Source of the DNA: Massilia sp. Leaf139
Lineage (GTDB): Bacteria > Pseudomonadota > Gammaproteobacteria > Burkholderiales > Burkholderiaceae_D
Length of the DNA: 64,000 bases
Direction: 5' to 3'
Assembly (NCBI RefSeq): GCF_001424165.1
Contig: NZ_LMOJ01000023.1
Coordinates: 62,001 to 126,000 of the forward strand
The position numbers were made by a program, and so were the translations under genes. Within the stretch, counting starts at the first letter, position 1, and every line of letters starts with the position of its first letter. The notes under the pieces are model-generated. The model was not told the origin of the DNA. It saw only the letters and a program-made list of their open reading frames with translations, and did no database searches. Shown piece by piece: positions 28,399 through 37,274 of the stretch.

Positions 28399-29604
28399 TC
28401 ACTTCCACGCCGCGCACTTGGTCTCGGCCTTCTTGGTATACGCCTGGTCGCCCGGGATGGTGGCGACCAGCTTGTAGTAATCCCATGGATACTTCGACTC
28501 GGCCTTCGACTTCACCTGCATCAGGTACATGTCGTGCACCATGCGGCCGTCTTCGCGGATCACGCCGTTCTTGGTGAACATGTCGTTGATCTTGGTCGCT
28601 TTCAGCTTGGCCATGATCTTGGTCGAATCGTCGGTGCCGATCGCCTTGACCGCGTTCAGGTACTGGGTCGTGGCCGAGTAGTCGGCCGCCTGCAGCATCG
28701 ACGGTTCCTTCTTCATCTTGGCGAAATAACGCTTCGACCAGGCACGGGTGTCGGCGTTCATGTCCCAGTACCAGCCGTCGGTCAGGTACATGCCCTGGGT
28801 GGCGTCCAGGCCCAGGGTGTGGACGTCGTTGATGAAGACCAGCAGGCCGGCGACCTTCATGCCCGGGGTGATGCCGAATTCCTTGGCCGCCTTGATCGAG
28901 TTGATGGTGTCGCCGCCGGCATTGGCCAGGCCCAGCACCTGCGCCTTGGACGACTGCGCCTGCAGCAGGAAGGACGAGAAGTCCGAGGCCGACAGCGGAT
29001 GCTTGACGCTGCCCAGCACCTGGCCGCCATTGGCCTTCAGGACGTCGGTGGTGTCCTTTTCCAGCGACTGGCCGAAGGCGTAGTCGGCCGTCAGGAAGTA
29101 CCAGCTCTTGCCGCCCTGCTTGATCACGGCCGAACCGGTGCCGCGTGCCAGCGCCACGGTGTCGTAGGCGTAGTGGACGGTGTAGGGCGAGCACTGTTCG
29201 TTGGTCAGCTGGGCGGTGCCGGCGCCGATCGAAATGAAGACTTTCTTCTTTTCGGCCGCGACCTTGGCCATGGCCAGGTTGGCGCCCGAGTTGGTGCCGC
29301 CGATCAGCATGTCGAGACCCTGCTGGTCGAACCATTCGCGCGCCTTGGAGGCGGCGATGTCCGGCTTGTTCTGGTGGTCGGCCACGACGAAGGTGACTTT
29401 CTTGCCGTTGACGGCGCCGCCCATGTCGGCGATCGCCATGCGCACGGCTTCGGCGCCACCGTTGCCGTCGATGTCGGAATACACGCCGGACAGGTCGGTC
29501 AGCAAGCCGATTTTAATGGTGTCGTCGCTGATCTGGGCATGGACGGGGGCGGTCAAACCAACCAGTGCGGCGCTGGCGGCGAGGGCGAGGGCGGTGCGTT
29601 TCAT
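28399..29604 (-). CDS. ABC transporter substrate-binding protein (LivK/Leu-Ile-Val type)
   Basis: A 401-residue periplasmic binding protein of the type I fold. The signal peptide is MKRTALALAASAALVGLTAPVHA, followed by DDTIKIGLLTDLSGVYSDI. Segments such as YFLTADYAFGQSLEKD are typical of the amide/branched-chain amino-acid group. It is the third gene of the operon after the two ATPases. Confidence 0.92.
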   Translation of the reverse strand: MKRTALALAASAALVGLTAPVHAQISDDTIKIGLLTDLSGVYSDIDGNGGAEAVRMAIADMGGAVNGKKVTFVVADHQNKPDIAASKAREWFDQQGLDMLIGGTNSGANLAMAKVAAEKKKVFISIGAGTAQLTNEQCSPYTVHYAYDTVALARGTGSAVIKQGGKSWYFLTADYAFGQSLEKDTTDVLKANGGQVLGSVKHPLSASDFSSFLLQAQSSKAQVLGLANAGGDTINSIKAAKEFGITPGMKVAGLLVFINDVHTLGLDATQGMYLTDGWYWDMNADTRAWSKRYFAKMKKEPSMLQAADYSATTQYLNAVKAIGTDDSTKIMAKLKATKINDMFTKNGVIREDGRMVHDMYLMQVKSKAESKYPWDYYKLVATIPGDQAYTKKAETKCAAWK

Positions 29605-29647
29605 CTTGTCTCCGTTCTTGTGGTTGATGGTGCTGTGCAGGTGCTGT

Positions 29648-30370
29648 TTATACGCCGAGTAGCTCGGTAAGGACGGGCATGCGCGCTTCGAGGTCGCGCG
29701 CGGCGATGGTTTCGACGATCTGCCCGTGTTCGACGACGTGGAAACGGTCGGCCAGGGGCGCGGCGAAGCGGAAGTTCTGCTCGACCATGACGATCGTGTA
29801 GCCCTTGGCCTTGAGCATGGTGATCATGCGGGCCAGGCCCTGCACGATGACCGGCGCCAGGCCTTCGGAAATCTCGTCGAGCAGCAGCAGCCGGGCGCCG
29901 GTGCGCAGGATGCGCGCCACCGCCAGCATCTGCTGTTCGCCGCCCGACAGGCGCGTGCCCTGGCTGTGGCGGCGCTCCTTCAGATTCGGGAACATCTCGT
30001 AGATCTCGTCGATCGACATCGCCGTGCCGCCCGCTTTCAGCGCGGGCGGCAGCAGCAGGTTCTCCTCGGTCGAGAGCGAGGAGAAGATGCCGCGCTCTTC
30101 CGGACAATAGCCGACGCCGAGGTGGGCGATGCGGTGGGTCGGCAGGCCGACTGCCTCGACGCCATTGATGCGGATCGAGCCGGTGCGGCGTCCGGTCAGG
30201 CCCATGATGGCGCGCAGTGTGGTGGTGCGGCCGGCGCCGTTGCGTCCGAGCAGGGTCACGACTTCGCCCGGCTGCACCGCCAGGCTGATGCCGTGCAGGA
30301 TGTGCGACTCGCCGTACCAGGCCTGCAGGTCGGTGATTTCGAGGGCGGCCGCATTTCGTTGCCCGCTCAT
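29648..30370 (-). CDS. Branched-chain amino-acid ABC transporter ATPase (LivF type)
   Basis: The 240-residue ATPase has Walker A LLGRNGAGRTT, in which the usual GKTT reads GRTT: the invariant Lys is Arg. The signature LSGGEQQML, Walker B LLLLDEISEGLAP and switch FVEQ-like MVEQN are present. The Arg substitution (codon CGC at position 46) would weaken ATP binding; a sequencing or assembly error is possible. The start overlaps the LivG-type gene by four bases. Confidence 0.9.
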   Translation of the reverse strand: MSGQRNAAALEITDLQAWYGESHILHGISLAVQPGEVVTLLGRNGAGRTTTLRAIMGLTGRRTGSIRINGVEAVGLPTHRIAHLGVGYCPEERGIFSSLSTEENLLLPPALKAGGTAMSIDEIYEMFPNLKERRHSQGTRLSGGEQQMLAVARILRTGARLLLLDEISEGLAPVIVQGLARMITMLKAKGYTIVMVEQNFRFAAPLADRFHVVEHGQIVETIAARDLEARMPVLTELLGV

Positions 30371-31140
30371 GCGTGCCCCGCTTCGAGTTCGCCGTCGGCG
30401 GTGCCCATGTAGGCCTGCATGACTTGCGGGTTTTTCGACACTTCGGCGTAATTGCCTTCAGCCAGCATGGCGCCGCGCTGGAGTACGGAAATGCGGTCGC
30501 AAATGCCGGAAACCACGTTCATATTGTGTTCGACCATCAGGATCGTTCGTCCTTGTGACACTTTTTTGATCAGGGCCGTCACCCGGTGCACGTCCTCGTG
30601 CCCCATGCCTTGCGTCGGTTCGTCGAGCAGCATCAGTTCCGGCTCCATCGCCAGGGTCGTGGCGATCTCGAGCGCGCGCTTGCGGCCGTAGGGCAGGTCG
30701 GCGGTGACGGTGTCGGCGAAGCTGCCCAGGTCGACTTCGTCGAGCAGCGCCATGGCGCGCGCGTCCAGCGCCGACAGGGAATGTTCGCTGCGCCAGAAAT
30801 GAAAACTGGTGCCGAGCTCGCGCTGCAAACCGATGCGCACGTTCTGCAGCACGGTCAGATGCGGGAACACGGCGGAAATCTGGAAGGAGCGGATGATGCC
30901 CTGGCGCGCAATCTGCGCCGGCTTGTCGCGGGTGATGTCGCGCCCGTTGAACAGGATCTGGCCCGAAGTCGGCACCAGGAATTTGGTGAGCAAATTAAAG
31001 CAGGTGGTCTTGCCGGCGCCGTTCGGGCCAATCAAAGCGTGGATGTGACCGCGCTGGACGCGCAGATTGACCTCATTTACTGCGGTAAAACCCTTGAACT
31101 CTTTGGTCAAGTTCTTTGTTTCAAGAATGACGTCGGTCAT
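30367..31140 (-). CDS. Branched-chain amino-acid ABC transporter ATPase (LivG type)
   Basis: First gene of the transporter operon, 257 residues. Walker A is GPNGAGKTT, and LPYGRKRALEIATTLAMEPELMLLDEPTQGM holds the signature and Walker B regions, with MVEHNM as switch. I chose ATG 31140, preceded by GGAG at the right distance, over an in-frame codon at 31164. Confidence 0.92.
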   Translation of the reverse strand: MTDVILETKNLTKEFKGFTAVNEVNLRVQRGHIHALIGPNGAGKTTCFNLLTKFLVPTSGQILFNGRDITRDKPAQIARQGIIRSFQISAVFPHLTVLQNVRIGLQRELGTSFHFWRSEHSLSALDARAMALLDEVDLGSFADTVTADLPYGRKRALEIATTLAMEPELMLLDEPTQGMGHEDVHRVTALIKKVSQGRTILMVEHNMNVVSGICDRISVLQRGAMLAEGNYAEVSKNPQVMQAYMGTADGELEAGHA

Positions 31141-31299
31141 CGTGTCTCCAGTGCGTGAATACATACTGCCGCGGGACTACTTGGCAAATATTACACAGAT
31201 TGGTTCTTTACACAATACAACGTCGCTCTGTGCAGCCGTGCACAATGAGCCTGCGGACGCAGACTGATTGTGCAGCGTTGCACAGGGTTGCAATTACAC

Positions 31300-32919
31300 C
31301 TAGACGGCGGCGATCAGGGCTGCCGCCTTCTCGGCGATCATCAGGGTCGGCGAATTCGTATTGCCGGAGGTAATAAACGGCATGATCGAGGCATCGACCA
31401 CGCGCAGCCGCCCTACCCCGCGCACGCGCAGCTCGCTGTCGACGACGGCGAGCGGATCGTCGGGTTTCCCCATCTTGCAGGTGCCGACCGGGTGGAAGAT
31501 CGTAGTACCGATCAGGCCGGCGGCCTGGGCCAGTTCTTCCTCGGTGTTGTACAGCGGCCCCGGCTTGAATTCCTGCGGCTGGTAGCGCGCCAGCGCCGGC
31601 GCGGCGACGATGCGGCGCGTCAGCGCCAGCGCGGCCGCCGCGGTCTGGCGATCCTCCGCCGTGCTCAGGTAATTCGGCGTGATCTTCGGAGGGGCATAAC
31701 TGTCGTGGGTGGACAGGCGCACATGGCCGCGCGCCGTCGGGCGCAGGTTGCAGACGCTGGCGGTAAAGGCCGGGAAGCCGTGCAGCGGGTCGCCGAATTT
31801 TTCCAGGGACAGCGGTTGCACGTGGTATTGCAGGTTCGGCGTCGCCTCGCCTGGATGCGACCGGGCAAAGGCGCCCAGTTGCGAGGGCGCCATCGACATC
31901 GGCCCGCTGCGCAAGAAAGCGTATTCAAGGCCGATCTTCATCTTGCCGAACCAGCTGGCGGCGCTGGTATTCAAGGTTTTGACGCCCTGCACCTTATACA
32001 CCATGCGCAGTTGCAAGTGATCCTGCAGGTTCTCGCCCACGCCCGGCAATTCCACAATCGGCGTCACCCCATGGCGCTGCAGGTGACCGGCCTCGCCAAT
32101 GCCGGACAACTGCAATATATGCGGCGAGCCGATGGCGCCGGCGGCGAGTAAGGTTTCGCGGCGGGCCGTGGCGGTGTAGGCATGGCCGCCGCCGGTGAAC
32201 TGGACGCCGCGGCAGACGGCGCCATTGTCTCCCGTCTCGATCAGCAGGCGCTCGACGTGGCAGCCGGTCATGATGGTCAGATTCGGCCGCCGCGCCGCCG
32301 GTTTCAAAAATGCTTTCGCGGTATTCAAACGGATGCCGCGGCGCTGGTTGACTTCGAAGTACGAGGAGCCGGCGTTATCTCCGGTATTGAAATCGTCGAC
32401 CTTCGCGATGCCGACTTCGGCGGCGGCATCGCGGAAGGCGTCCAGGATTTTCCAGGACAAGCGCTGCTTTTCGACGCGCCATTCGCCACCGGCGCCGTGG
32501 ACGTCGCTGGCGCCGCGGTAATGGTCTTCGCTTTTTTTGAACAGCGGCAGCACCTGATTCCAGCGCCAGCTGTCGTCGCCGCAGCTATCCGCCCAGCGCT
32601 CGTAATCCTGGCGCTGGCCGCGCATATAAATCATGCCATTGATCGAGGAACTGCCACCCAGCACTTTGCCGCGCGGGTAGATCAGGGCACGGCCGCCCAG
32701 GCCCGGATCGGGTTCGGTATTGAACAGCCAGTCGGTGCGCGGATTGCCGATGCAATGCAGGTAGCCGACGGGGATGTGAATCCACAGATAGTCGTCGCGC
32801 GCGCCCGCTTCGATCAGCAGCACCTCGACGTTCTTATTCTGGGTCAGCCGGTTGGCCAGCACGCAGCCCGCGGTACCGGCCCCAACGATGATGTAGTCGT
32901 ATTCTCCAGCCGATTCCAC
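31300..32919 (-). CDS. GMC family oxidoreductase (choline-dehydrogenase-like)
   Basis: A 539-residue FAD flavoprotein. The N-terminal IIVGAGTAGCVLANRLT binds the FAD ADP moiety; GKVLGGSSSINGMIYMRG is the first GMC signature, GAIGSPHILQLSGIG the second, and the C-terminal FHPVGTCKMG holds the catalytic His. The start is GTG 32919, with GAGGAG upstream; a longer open frame reaching 33654 only reads through the neighbour in another frame. It is 14 bases after the nitronate monooxygenase gene, so the two are co-transcribed. Confidence 0.92.
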   Translation of the reverse strand: MESAGEYDYIIVGAGTAGCVLANRLTQNKNVEVLLIEAGARDDYLWIHIPVGYLHCIGNPRTDWLFNTEPDPGLGGRALIYPRGKVLGGSSSINGMIYMRGQRQDYERWADSCGDDSWRWNQVLPLFKKSEDHYRGASDVHGAGGEWRVEKQRLSWKILDAFRDAAAEVGIAKVDDFNTGDNAGSSYFEVNQRRGIRLNTAKAFLKPAARRPNLTIMTGCHVERLLIETGDNGAVCRGVQFTGGGHAYTATARRETLLAAGAIGSPHILQLSGIGEAGHLQRHGVTPIVELPGVGENLQDHLQLRMVYKVQGVKTLNTSAASWFGKMKIGLEYAFLRSGPMSMAPSQLGAFARSHPGEATPNLQYHVQPLSLEKFGDPLHGFPAFTASVCNLRPTARGHVRLSTHDSYAPPKITPNYLSTAEDRQTAAAALALTRRIVAAPALARYQPQEFKPGPLYNTEEELAQAAGLIGTTIFHPVGTCKMGKPDDPLAVVDSELRVRGVGRLRVVDASIMPFITSGNTNSPTLMIAEKAAALIAAV

Positions 32920-32933
32920 GTGTCTCGCGCTCC

Positions 32934-33965
32934 TCAGGACTGCAATTCGGTTGCCAACAGCTTGACCAGTTGCGCCGCCGGCATCGGCCGCGCGCGGGCG
33001 AATTCGGCGCCGGCCCACATCGACATCAATTCGGTATCGCCCTGCTGGTTCGCCGCGGCGCGGATGCCGCCGGTCAGGGCGTTCTGGATCGGATAGGGCG
33101 GCACTTGCGGCTCGACCTTCTCCATCAGGCGCATAAAACGGTTTTCGATACCGCGCGCATAGCGTCCGGAAAAACTGCGGGTCAGGCGCGTGCGCCCTTC
33201 CCCGCTGACCAGGCGCGCCCGGTAGGCAGGGTGAATCGCCGCTTCGTCGGTGACGAGAAAGGCGGTGCCCATCTGCACGGCGCGCGCGCCCAGCGCCAGC
33301 GCCCGTTTGATATCCGCCCCGGTCGTGATGCCGCCGGCGGCGATCACAGGAATCTTGACCGCCGCCGCCACCGCCGGCCAGAGTTCCTGGCTGGACAAGC
33401 TCGCATATTCCTGGCGGCCGATGAAGGTGCCGCGGTGGCCGCCCGCCTCGACGCCGGAGGCGATCACGGCGTCGGCCCCGATCGCCTGCCAGGCCAGCGC
33501 TTCCGCCACCGTGGTGACGGTGCCGGCCACCAGGATGCCGGCCCGGTGCAGGCGCTCGACCTGCACCGCCTCCAGGATGCCGAAGGTGAAACTGACGGCC
33601 GGCGGACGTAGCTGCAATAAAGTCTCGAACTGCGCCTCGAAATCCTCGCACCATTGCTTCGGCAACGGCAGCTCGTTCCAGCCCAGGCTTTCCCAGACCG
33701 GACGCAGCAGTTCGACGGCGTGCGCCACCTCGTCCTCGCTCGGGGCCGGTTTACCCTGGACGAAAAAATTCAGCATGAAAGGGCGATCGGTCAGGCTGCG
33801 GATGCGCGCCACCTGGGCCTCGATCGTTTGCGGATTCAGGAGCGAACACGGCAACGAACCGAGCGCGCCGGCATTCGACACGGCCGCGACCAGTTCTGGC
33901 GTGCAGGAGCCGCCGGCCATCGGGCCCTGGATGACTGGTACCTGGTACAACGCCTCGATCCCCAT
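32934..33965 (-). CDS. Nitronate monooxygenase
   Basis: The 343-residue TIM-barrel FMN enzyme resembles 2-nitropropane dioxygenase/nitronate monooxygenase: VPVIQGPMAGGSCTPELVAAVSNAGALG at the N-terminus, VIASGVEAGGHRG with the catalytic-site His, and IAAGGITTGADIKRALALGARAVQMGTAFL for phosphate binding. It oxidises alkyl nitronates; some relatives are enoyl reductases. It is the first gene of the pair with the GMC oxidoreductase, adjacent to the candidate origin. Confidence 0.9.
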   Translation of the reverse strand: MGIEALYQVPVIQGPMAGGSCTPELVAAVSNAGALGSLPCSLLNPQTIEAQVARIRSLTDRPFMLNFFVQGKPAPSEDEVAHAVELLRPVWESLGWNELPLPKQWCEDFEAQFETLLQLRPPAVSFTFGILEAVQVERLHRAGILVAGTVTTVAEALAWQAIGADAVIASGVEAGGHRGTFIGRQEYASLSSQELWPAVAAAVKIPVIAAGGITTGADIKRALALGARAVQMGTAFLVTDEAAIHPAYRARLVSGEGRTRLTRSFSGRYARGIENRFMRLMEKVEPQVPPYPIQNALTGGIRAAANQQGDTELMSMWAGAEFARARPMPAAQLVKLLATELQS

Positions 33966-34068
33966 GTCCGCCTCCCTCGATCAGTTCATGTTAGTTCAGC
34001 AATTCGATTCACCGAAGGGAGCTTACCAGATCGTAGACTTCGCGCCAGTGGGGTGGTGACAGCTCAAC

Positions 34069-34275
34069 TGTGGATAAGCTTCTTGATATCCACAGGAACG
34101 GATTGTGCAAAAACGCGGCTTTCATGCACCCCGAAAATCTTGTCCAGATTTGCCAGCGCGGCGATACAGAGGCCATCACAGCTTTATACCGCGTGTAAAT
34201 CCATGATTTCTCATCCGTTAACCGGCTTATCCACAGAAAATGCCAGTTGTTAACACTACTACTATCCTTGTATAC
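34069..34275. repeat. DnaA-box module A
   Basis: TGTGGATAA at 34069-34077, ATATCCACA at 34086-34094, TTATCCACA at 34227-34235, ACTACTACTATC at 34255-34266, TTGTATAC at 34268-34275. Box offsets are 17 and 158 bases. Confidence 0.85.
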
Positions 34276-34473
34276 CTATTTTGGTTGTAAACCTGAGAAG
34301 CGAACGCCGCGGGTGCGCAAAAAAATTTTTTTCGTCGACGACGCCACTGTTGGCTGCCTGCGTCAGATCGCGGCCTTGCATGTTTGCTGCAAGCGCATTT
34401 GCATCCAGCACGGCCGTCCTGCCTGCACCTACCCGGCACTCGGCACGATCAACGTCCTGGCCGCGACAGCGGG

Positions 34474-34680
34474 TGTGGACAAACCCATGCATATCCACAG
34501 GAGCGAATGTGCAGAAGCGGGCAAAGCCGACACTGCCCGAAATTTGTACACCTTCGGTGCAAGCCGGATACAAGGCTTGTCCAGCACATCGACAAGGCGC
34601 TAAACCCTTGAGCCTGTTGAAAAAATCCGGCTTATCCACAGTAAACGGCCGCGTTAACTACTACTACCAGTTTTGTATAC
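34474..34680. repeat. DnaA-box module B
   Basis: TGTGGACAA at 34474-34482, ATATCCACA at 34491-34499, TTGTCCAG at 34577, TTATCCACA at 34632-34640, CTACTACTACC at 34658-34668, TTGTATAC at 34673-34680. Offsets 17 and 158 are identical to module A. Confidence 0.85.
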
Positions 34681-35023
34681 AACTCTTTTAAGTAAACAGG
34701 TAAAAGAAGCGGCGCGTGAAAAACCGGGGCATGCGATGCGTGCTGGCCAAAAAAAAGCCGTGTCATGGCAAGGTCAAAAAGCGTCTGCAGGAAAGTGGAA
34801 GGTGAACAGCGCTGGTGAACGCGAGCGCTGGTGGCCAGGCCGGCAAAAAAAAACGGGAGGCGTGTGTTGATGGCCAGAATTGCGTTACCGGCAGTTCGGG
34901 TGGAAGGGTTTGGCAGATAGGAAGAGGGGGAACATGCGTGGCGGAGTTGAATTCGCCGTATAGCGACCGGTAACCTCCGTGGGCATGCCCACCCTACGGT
35001 CAACGTGGTTCGCGCTCCCCGGC

Positions 35024-35228
35024 TGTGGACAAGCGCTTGCATATCCACAGGAGCCAATGTGCAAAACGGCGTTTACTGAAGGCAAGCCGTTTTTTCTCCA
35101 ACATCGGTGCAAGGCCGATACAATCCTTGTCCAGCGCGTTTACAAGGACGTAAACTGCTGATCTTGTGGAGTAAACCGCTCTTATCCACAGCAACATGGC
35201 CGTTTACTATCACTACCAATTTGTATAC
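35024..35228. repeat. DnaA-box module C
   Basis: TGTGGACAA at 35024-35032, ATATCCACA at 35041-35049, TTGTCCAG at 35127, TTATCCACA at 35182-35190, CTATCACTACC at 35207-35217, TTGTATAC at 35221-35228. Offsets 17 and 158 again; the trinucleotide run is less perfect than in A and B. Confidence 0.85.
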
Positions 35229-35352
35229 ATACCTTTATTACTGTAAACAGAGAACAGCGGGAATACCGTGCACAACCCTGTTTGGCAAAGTAAAAACCAG
35301 GGTCTACCAGCGTCTTTCTCGTCTATTCACGCTCATATCGGTTAACTGAACA

Positions 35353-36153
35353 ATGCGTCTCGGGATCATCAGCGCGCTGGCGGAAGAACAGCAGGGACTC
35401 GTGGACGCCATGGAGAGCCCCTACAAGCTCATCCATGGTCAACGCGAGTACTGGGTCGGACAACTGTGGGAAATCGACGCTGTGTGCGTCCTGTCGCGTA
35501 TAGGCAAGGTCGCCGCTGCGGTGACGACCACCACGCTTGTGGAGAAGTTCGGAGTTACCCACATCCTGTTTACGGGTGTCGCAGGCAGCGGCGATAAAAC
35601 CATCGCCGTCGGCGACATCGTGGTGGCTGAATCGCTGGTGCAGCACGACATGGATGCCAGTCCCCTGTTCCCGCGCTTCGAGGTGCCCTTGACCGGGATG
35701 TCGCATTTCGCCGCCGACCATGGACTGGCCATGCGCCTGGTCGATGCCGCCTACGCTTTCCTGGGCAGCGATTTTATGGACGCCATCGATGCCGACGAAA
35801 AAGCGGTGTTCAAGCTGACCCGGCCGCGCATCCACCGCGGCCTGATTGCCAGCGGCGACCAGTTCGTGAACGACGGCGCCCACATCCATGCCCTGAATGC
35901 GGCCCTACCCGGCTTGGTGGCGGTGGAAATGGAAGGGGCGGCGGTGGCGCAGGTGTGTTACGAACTCGGCGTTCCCTGCGCGGTGATCCGCACGATTTCG
36001 GACAACGCCAATGAAAACGCGGCCATCGACTTCATGCGTTTCGTGAAGTCGGTCGCCGCGCGTTACGCTTATTACATCGTGCGGCGTTTTTGCCTGCAGG
36101 ACGGGGGCGGGGTAGACAAGGATCAGGCCAGCAGCGAGTCCGCCGGCACGTAG
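35353..36153 (+). CDS. mtnN: 5'-methylthioadenosine/S-adenosylhomocysteine nucleosidase
   Basis: A 266-residue nucleoside phosphorylase-fold enzyme that removes adenine from MTA and SAH. It has GIISALAEEQQGLVDAM with the catalytic Glu region, FTGVAGSGDKTIAVGDIVVA, AVEMEGAAVAQVC for substrate binding and RTISDNANENAAIDF with the catalytic Asp. It is about 30 residues longer than typical MtnN. Its 3' end overlaps the ald gene on the other strand by 31 bases. The promoter must lie within or beside the last DnaA-box module. Confidence 0.9.
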   Translation: MRLGIISALAEEQQGLVDAMESPYKLIHGQREYWVGQLWEIDAVCVLSRIGKVAAAVTTTTLVEKFGVTHILFTGVAGSGDKTIAVGDIVVAESLVQHDMDASPLFPRFEVPLTGMSHFAADHGLAMRLVDAAYAFLGSDFMDAIDADEKAVFKLTRPRIHRGLIASGDQFVNDGAHIHALNAALPGLVAVEMEGAAVAQVCYELGVPCAVIRTISDNANENAAIDFMRFVKSVAARYAYYIVRRFCLQDGGGVDKDQASSESAGT

Positions 36154-37238
36154 TCGTAGCCCAGGGTCTGGGCGACGGCCTCATACGTCACCTGCCCCAG
36201 GCAGACATTCAAGCCCTGGCGCAGGTGAACGTCGTCCAGCAGCGCCCGGCGCCAGCCTTTATTCGCCAGGGCCAGCGCATGGCCGATGGTGGCATTGTTC
36301 AGGGCGAAGGTCGAGGTACGGGCGACGGCGCCCGGCATATTGGCCACGCAATAGTGCACCACGCCATCGACGACATAGGTCGGGTCGGCATGGGTGGTCG
36401 CATGCGAGGTCTCGAAGCAGCCGCCCTGGTCGATCGCAACGTCGACCACCACCGCTCCCTTCTTCATCTGCGCGATCATCGCGCGCGTGACCAGCTTCGG
36501 CGCCGCCGCACCCGGCACCAGCACGCCGCCGATCACGAGATCGGCCGCCAGCACCGCTTCCCCGATCGCGTGGCCGGTGGAATATACGGTGGCGATGCGG
36601 TTGCCGTAGACCAGATCGAGCTGGCGCAGGCGTTCGATGTTTTTATCCAGCACGGTGACGCGGGCGCCGGTGCCGACCGCCATCTGCAGCGCATTGGTGC
36701 CGACCACGCCGGCGCCGATGATGACGATCTGGCCCGGTGCCACGCCCGGCACGCCGCCCAGCAGCAGGCCCATGCCGCCCTTTGATTTTTCCAGGTGCGC
36801 GGCACCGGCCTGGATCGCCATGCGGCCGGCCACTTCGCTCATCGGCGCCAGCAGCGGCAGGCCGCCGCCGGCGCCGGTGATCGTTTCGTAGGCAATGCAG
36901 ACCGCCTTCGATTTGACCAGCGCCGCCGTCTGCTCCGGATCCGGCGCCAGGTGCAGATAGGTGTACAGGATCTGCCCTTCGCGCAGCATCGCGCATTCGC
37001 CCGGCTGCGGTTCTTTCACTTTCACGATCATCTCGGCACGCGCGAAAATCTCTGCGGCGCTGTCGACGATCGTGGCGCCGGCCGCCACATATTGTTCGTC
37101 GAGGAGGCCGATCTCGCCGCCGGCGTTCTTCTGGACAATCACTTGATGCCCCCGTGCGACCAGCTCGTGCACGGAAGGCGGGGTCAGGCCGACCCGGTAC
37201 TCATGGTTTTTGATCTCTTTTGGAACGCCAATTAGCAT
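36123..37238 (-). CDS. ald: Alanine dehydrogenase
   Basis: The 371-residue enzyme interconverts L-alanine and pyruvate with NAD. The N-terminal [20 protein letters not shown] and the Rossmann segment [19 protein letters not shown] are family signatures, and [13 protein letters not shown] and [16 protein letters not shown] are strongly conserved. It lies 36 bases downstream of putA in the same direction, so it is likely part of one amino-acid catabolic operon. Confidence 0.95.
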   Translation of the reverse strand: MLIGVPKEIKNHEYRVGLTPPSVHELVARGHQVIVQKNAGGEIGLLDEQYVAAGATIVDSAAEIFARAEMIVKVKEPQPGECAMLREGQILYTYLHLAPDPEQTAALVKSKAVCIAYETITGAGGGLPLLAPMSEVAGRMAIQAGAAHLEKSKGGMGLLLGGVPGVAPGQIVIIGAGVVGTNALQMAVGTGARVTVLDKNIERLRQLDLVYGNRIATVYSTGHAIGEAVLAADLVIGGVLVPGAAAPKLVTRAMIAQMKKGAVVVDVAIDQGGCFETSHATTHADPTYVVDGVVHYCVANMPGAVARTSTFALNNATIGHALALANKGWRRALLDDVHLRQGLNVCLGQVTYEAVAQTLGYDYVPADSLLA

Positions 37239-37274
37239 GTCTTCCTCCGGTTGATTGAAACAGCTACAGCATAG

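Larger units (their letters stand above)
33966..35352. other. Candidate replication origin (DnaA-box and DnaA-trio repeats)
   Basis: This 1.39 kb gene-free interval holds three ordered modules (listed separately), each with DnaA boxes, CTACTACTA-like trinucleotides and an AT-rich tail. Spacers contain an A7T7 tract (34319-34332), A8 (34749-34756) and A9 (34845-34853) runs, and a GTGGGCATGCCCAC palindrome at 34979-34992. Open frames here are Cys/Arg-rich repeats of the DNA itself and have no protein look. The closest parS sites are 10.6 kb away. An oriC is the leading reading; a DnaA-titration locus is the alternative. dnaA is not in the window. Confidence 0.65.

Noticed and set aside
31300..33654. 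784-residue reading joining GMC oxidoreductase with an upstream extension
   Set aside because: The extra 245 residues overlap the nitronate monooxygenase gene in another frame; GTG 32919 with GAGGAG begins the FAD motif.
34262..35057. Two minus-strand frames in the DnaA-box region with shared words such as VDM and VH
   Set aside because: The shared residues simply translate the repeated DnaA-box DNA; Arg/Cys-rich, no domain, no ribosome sites.
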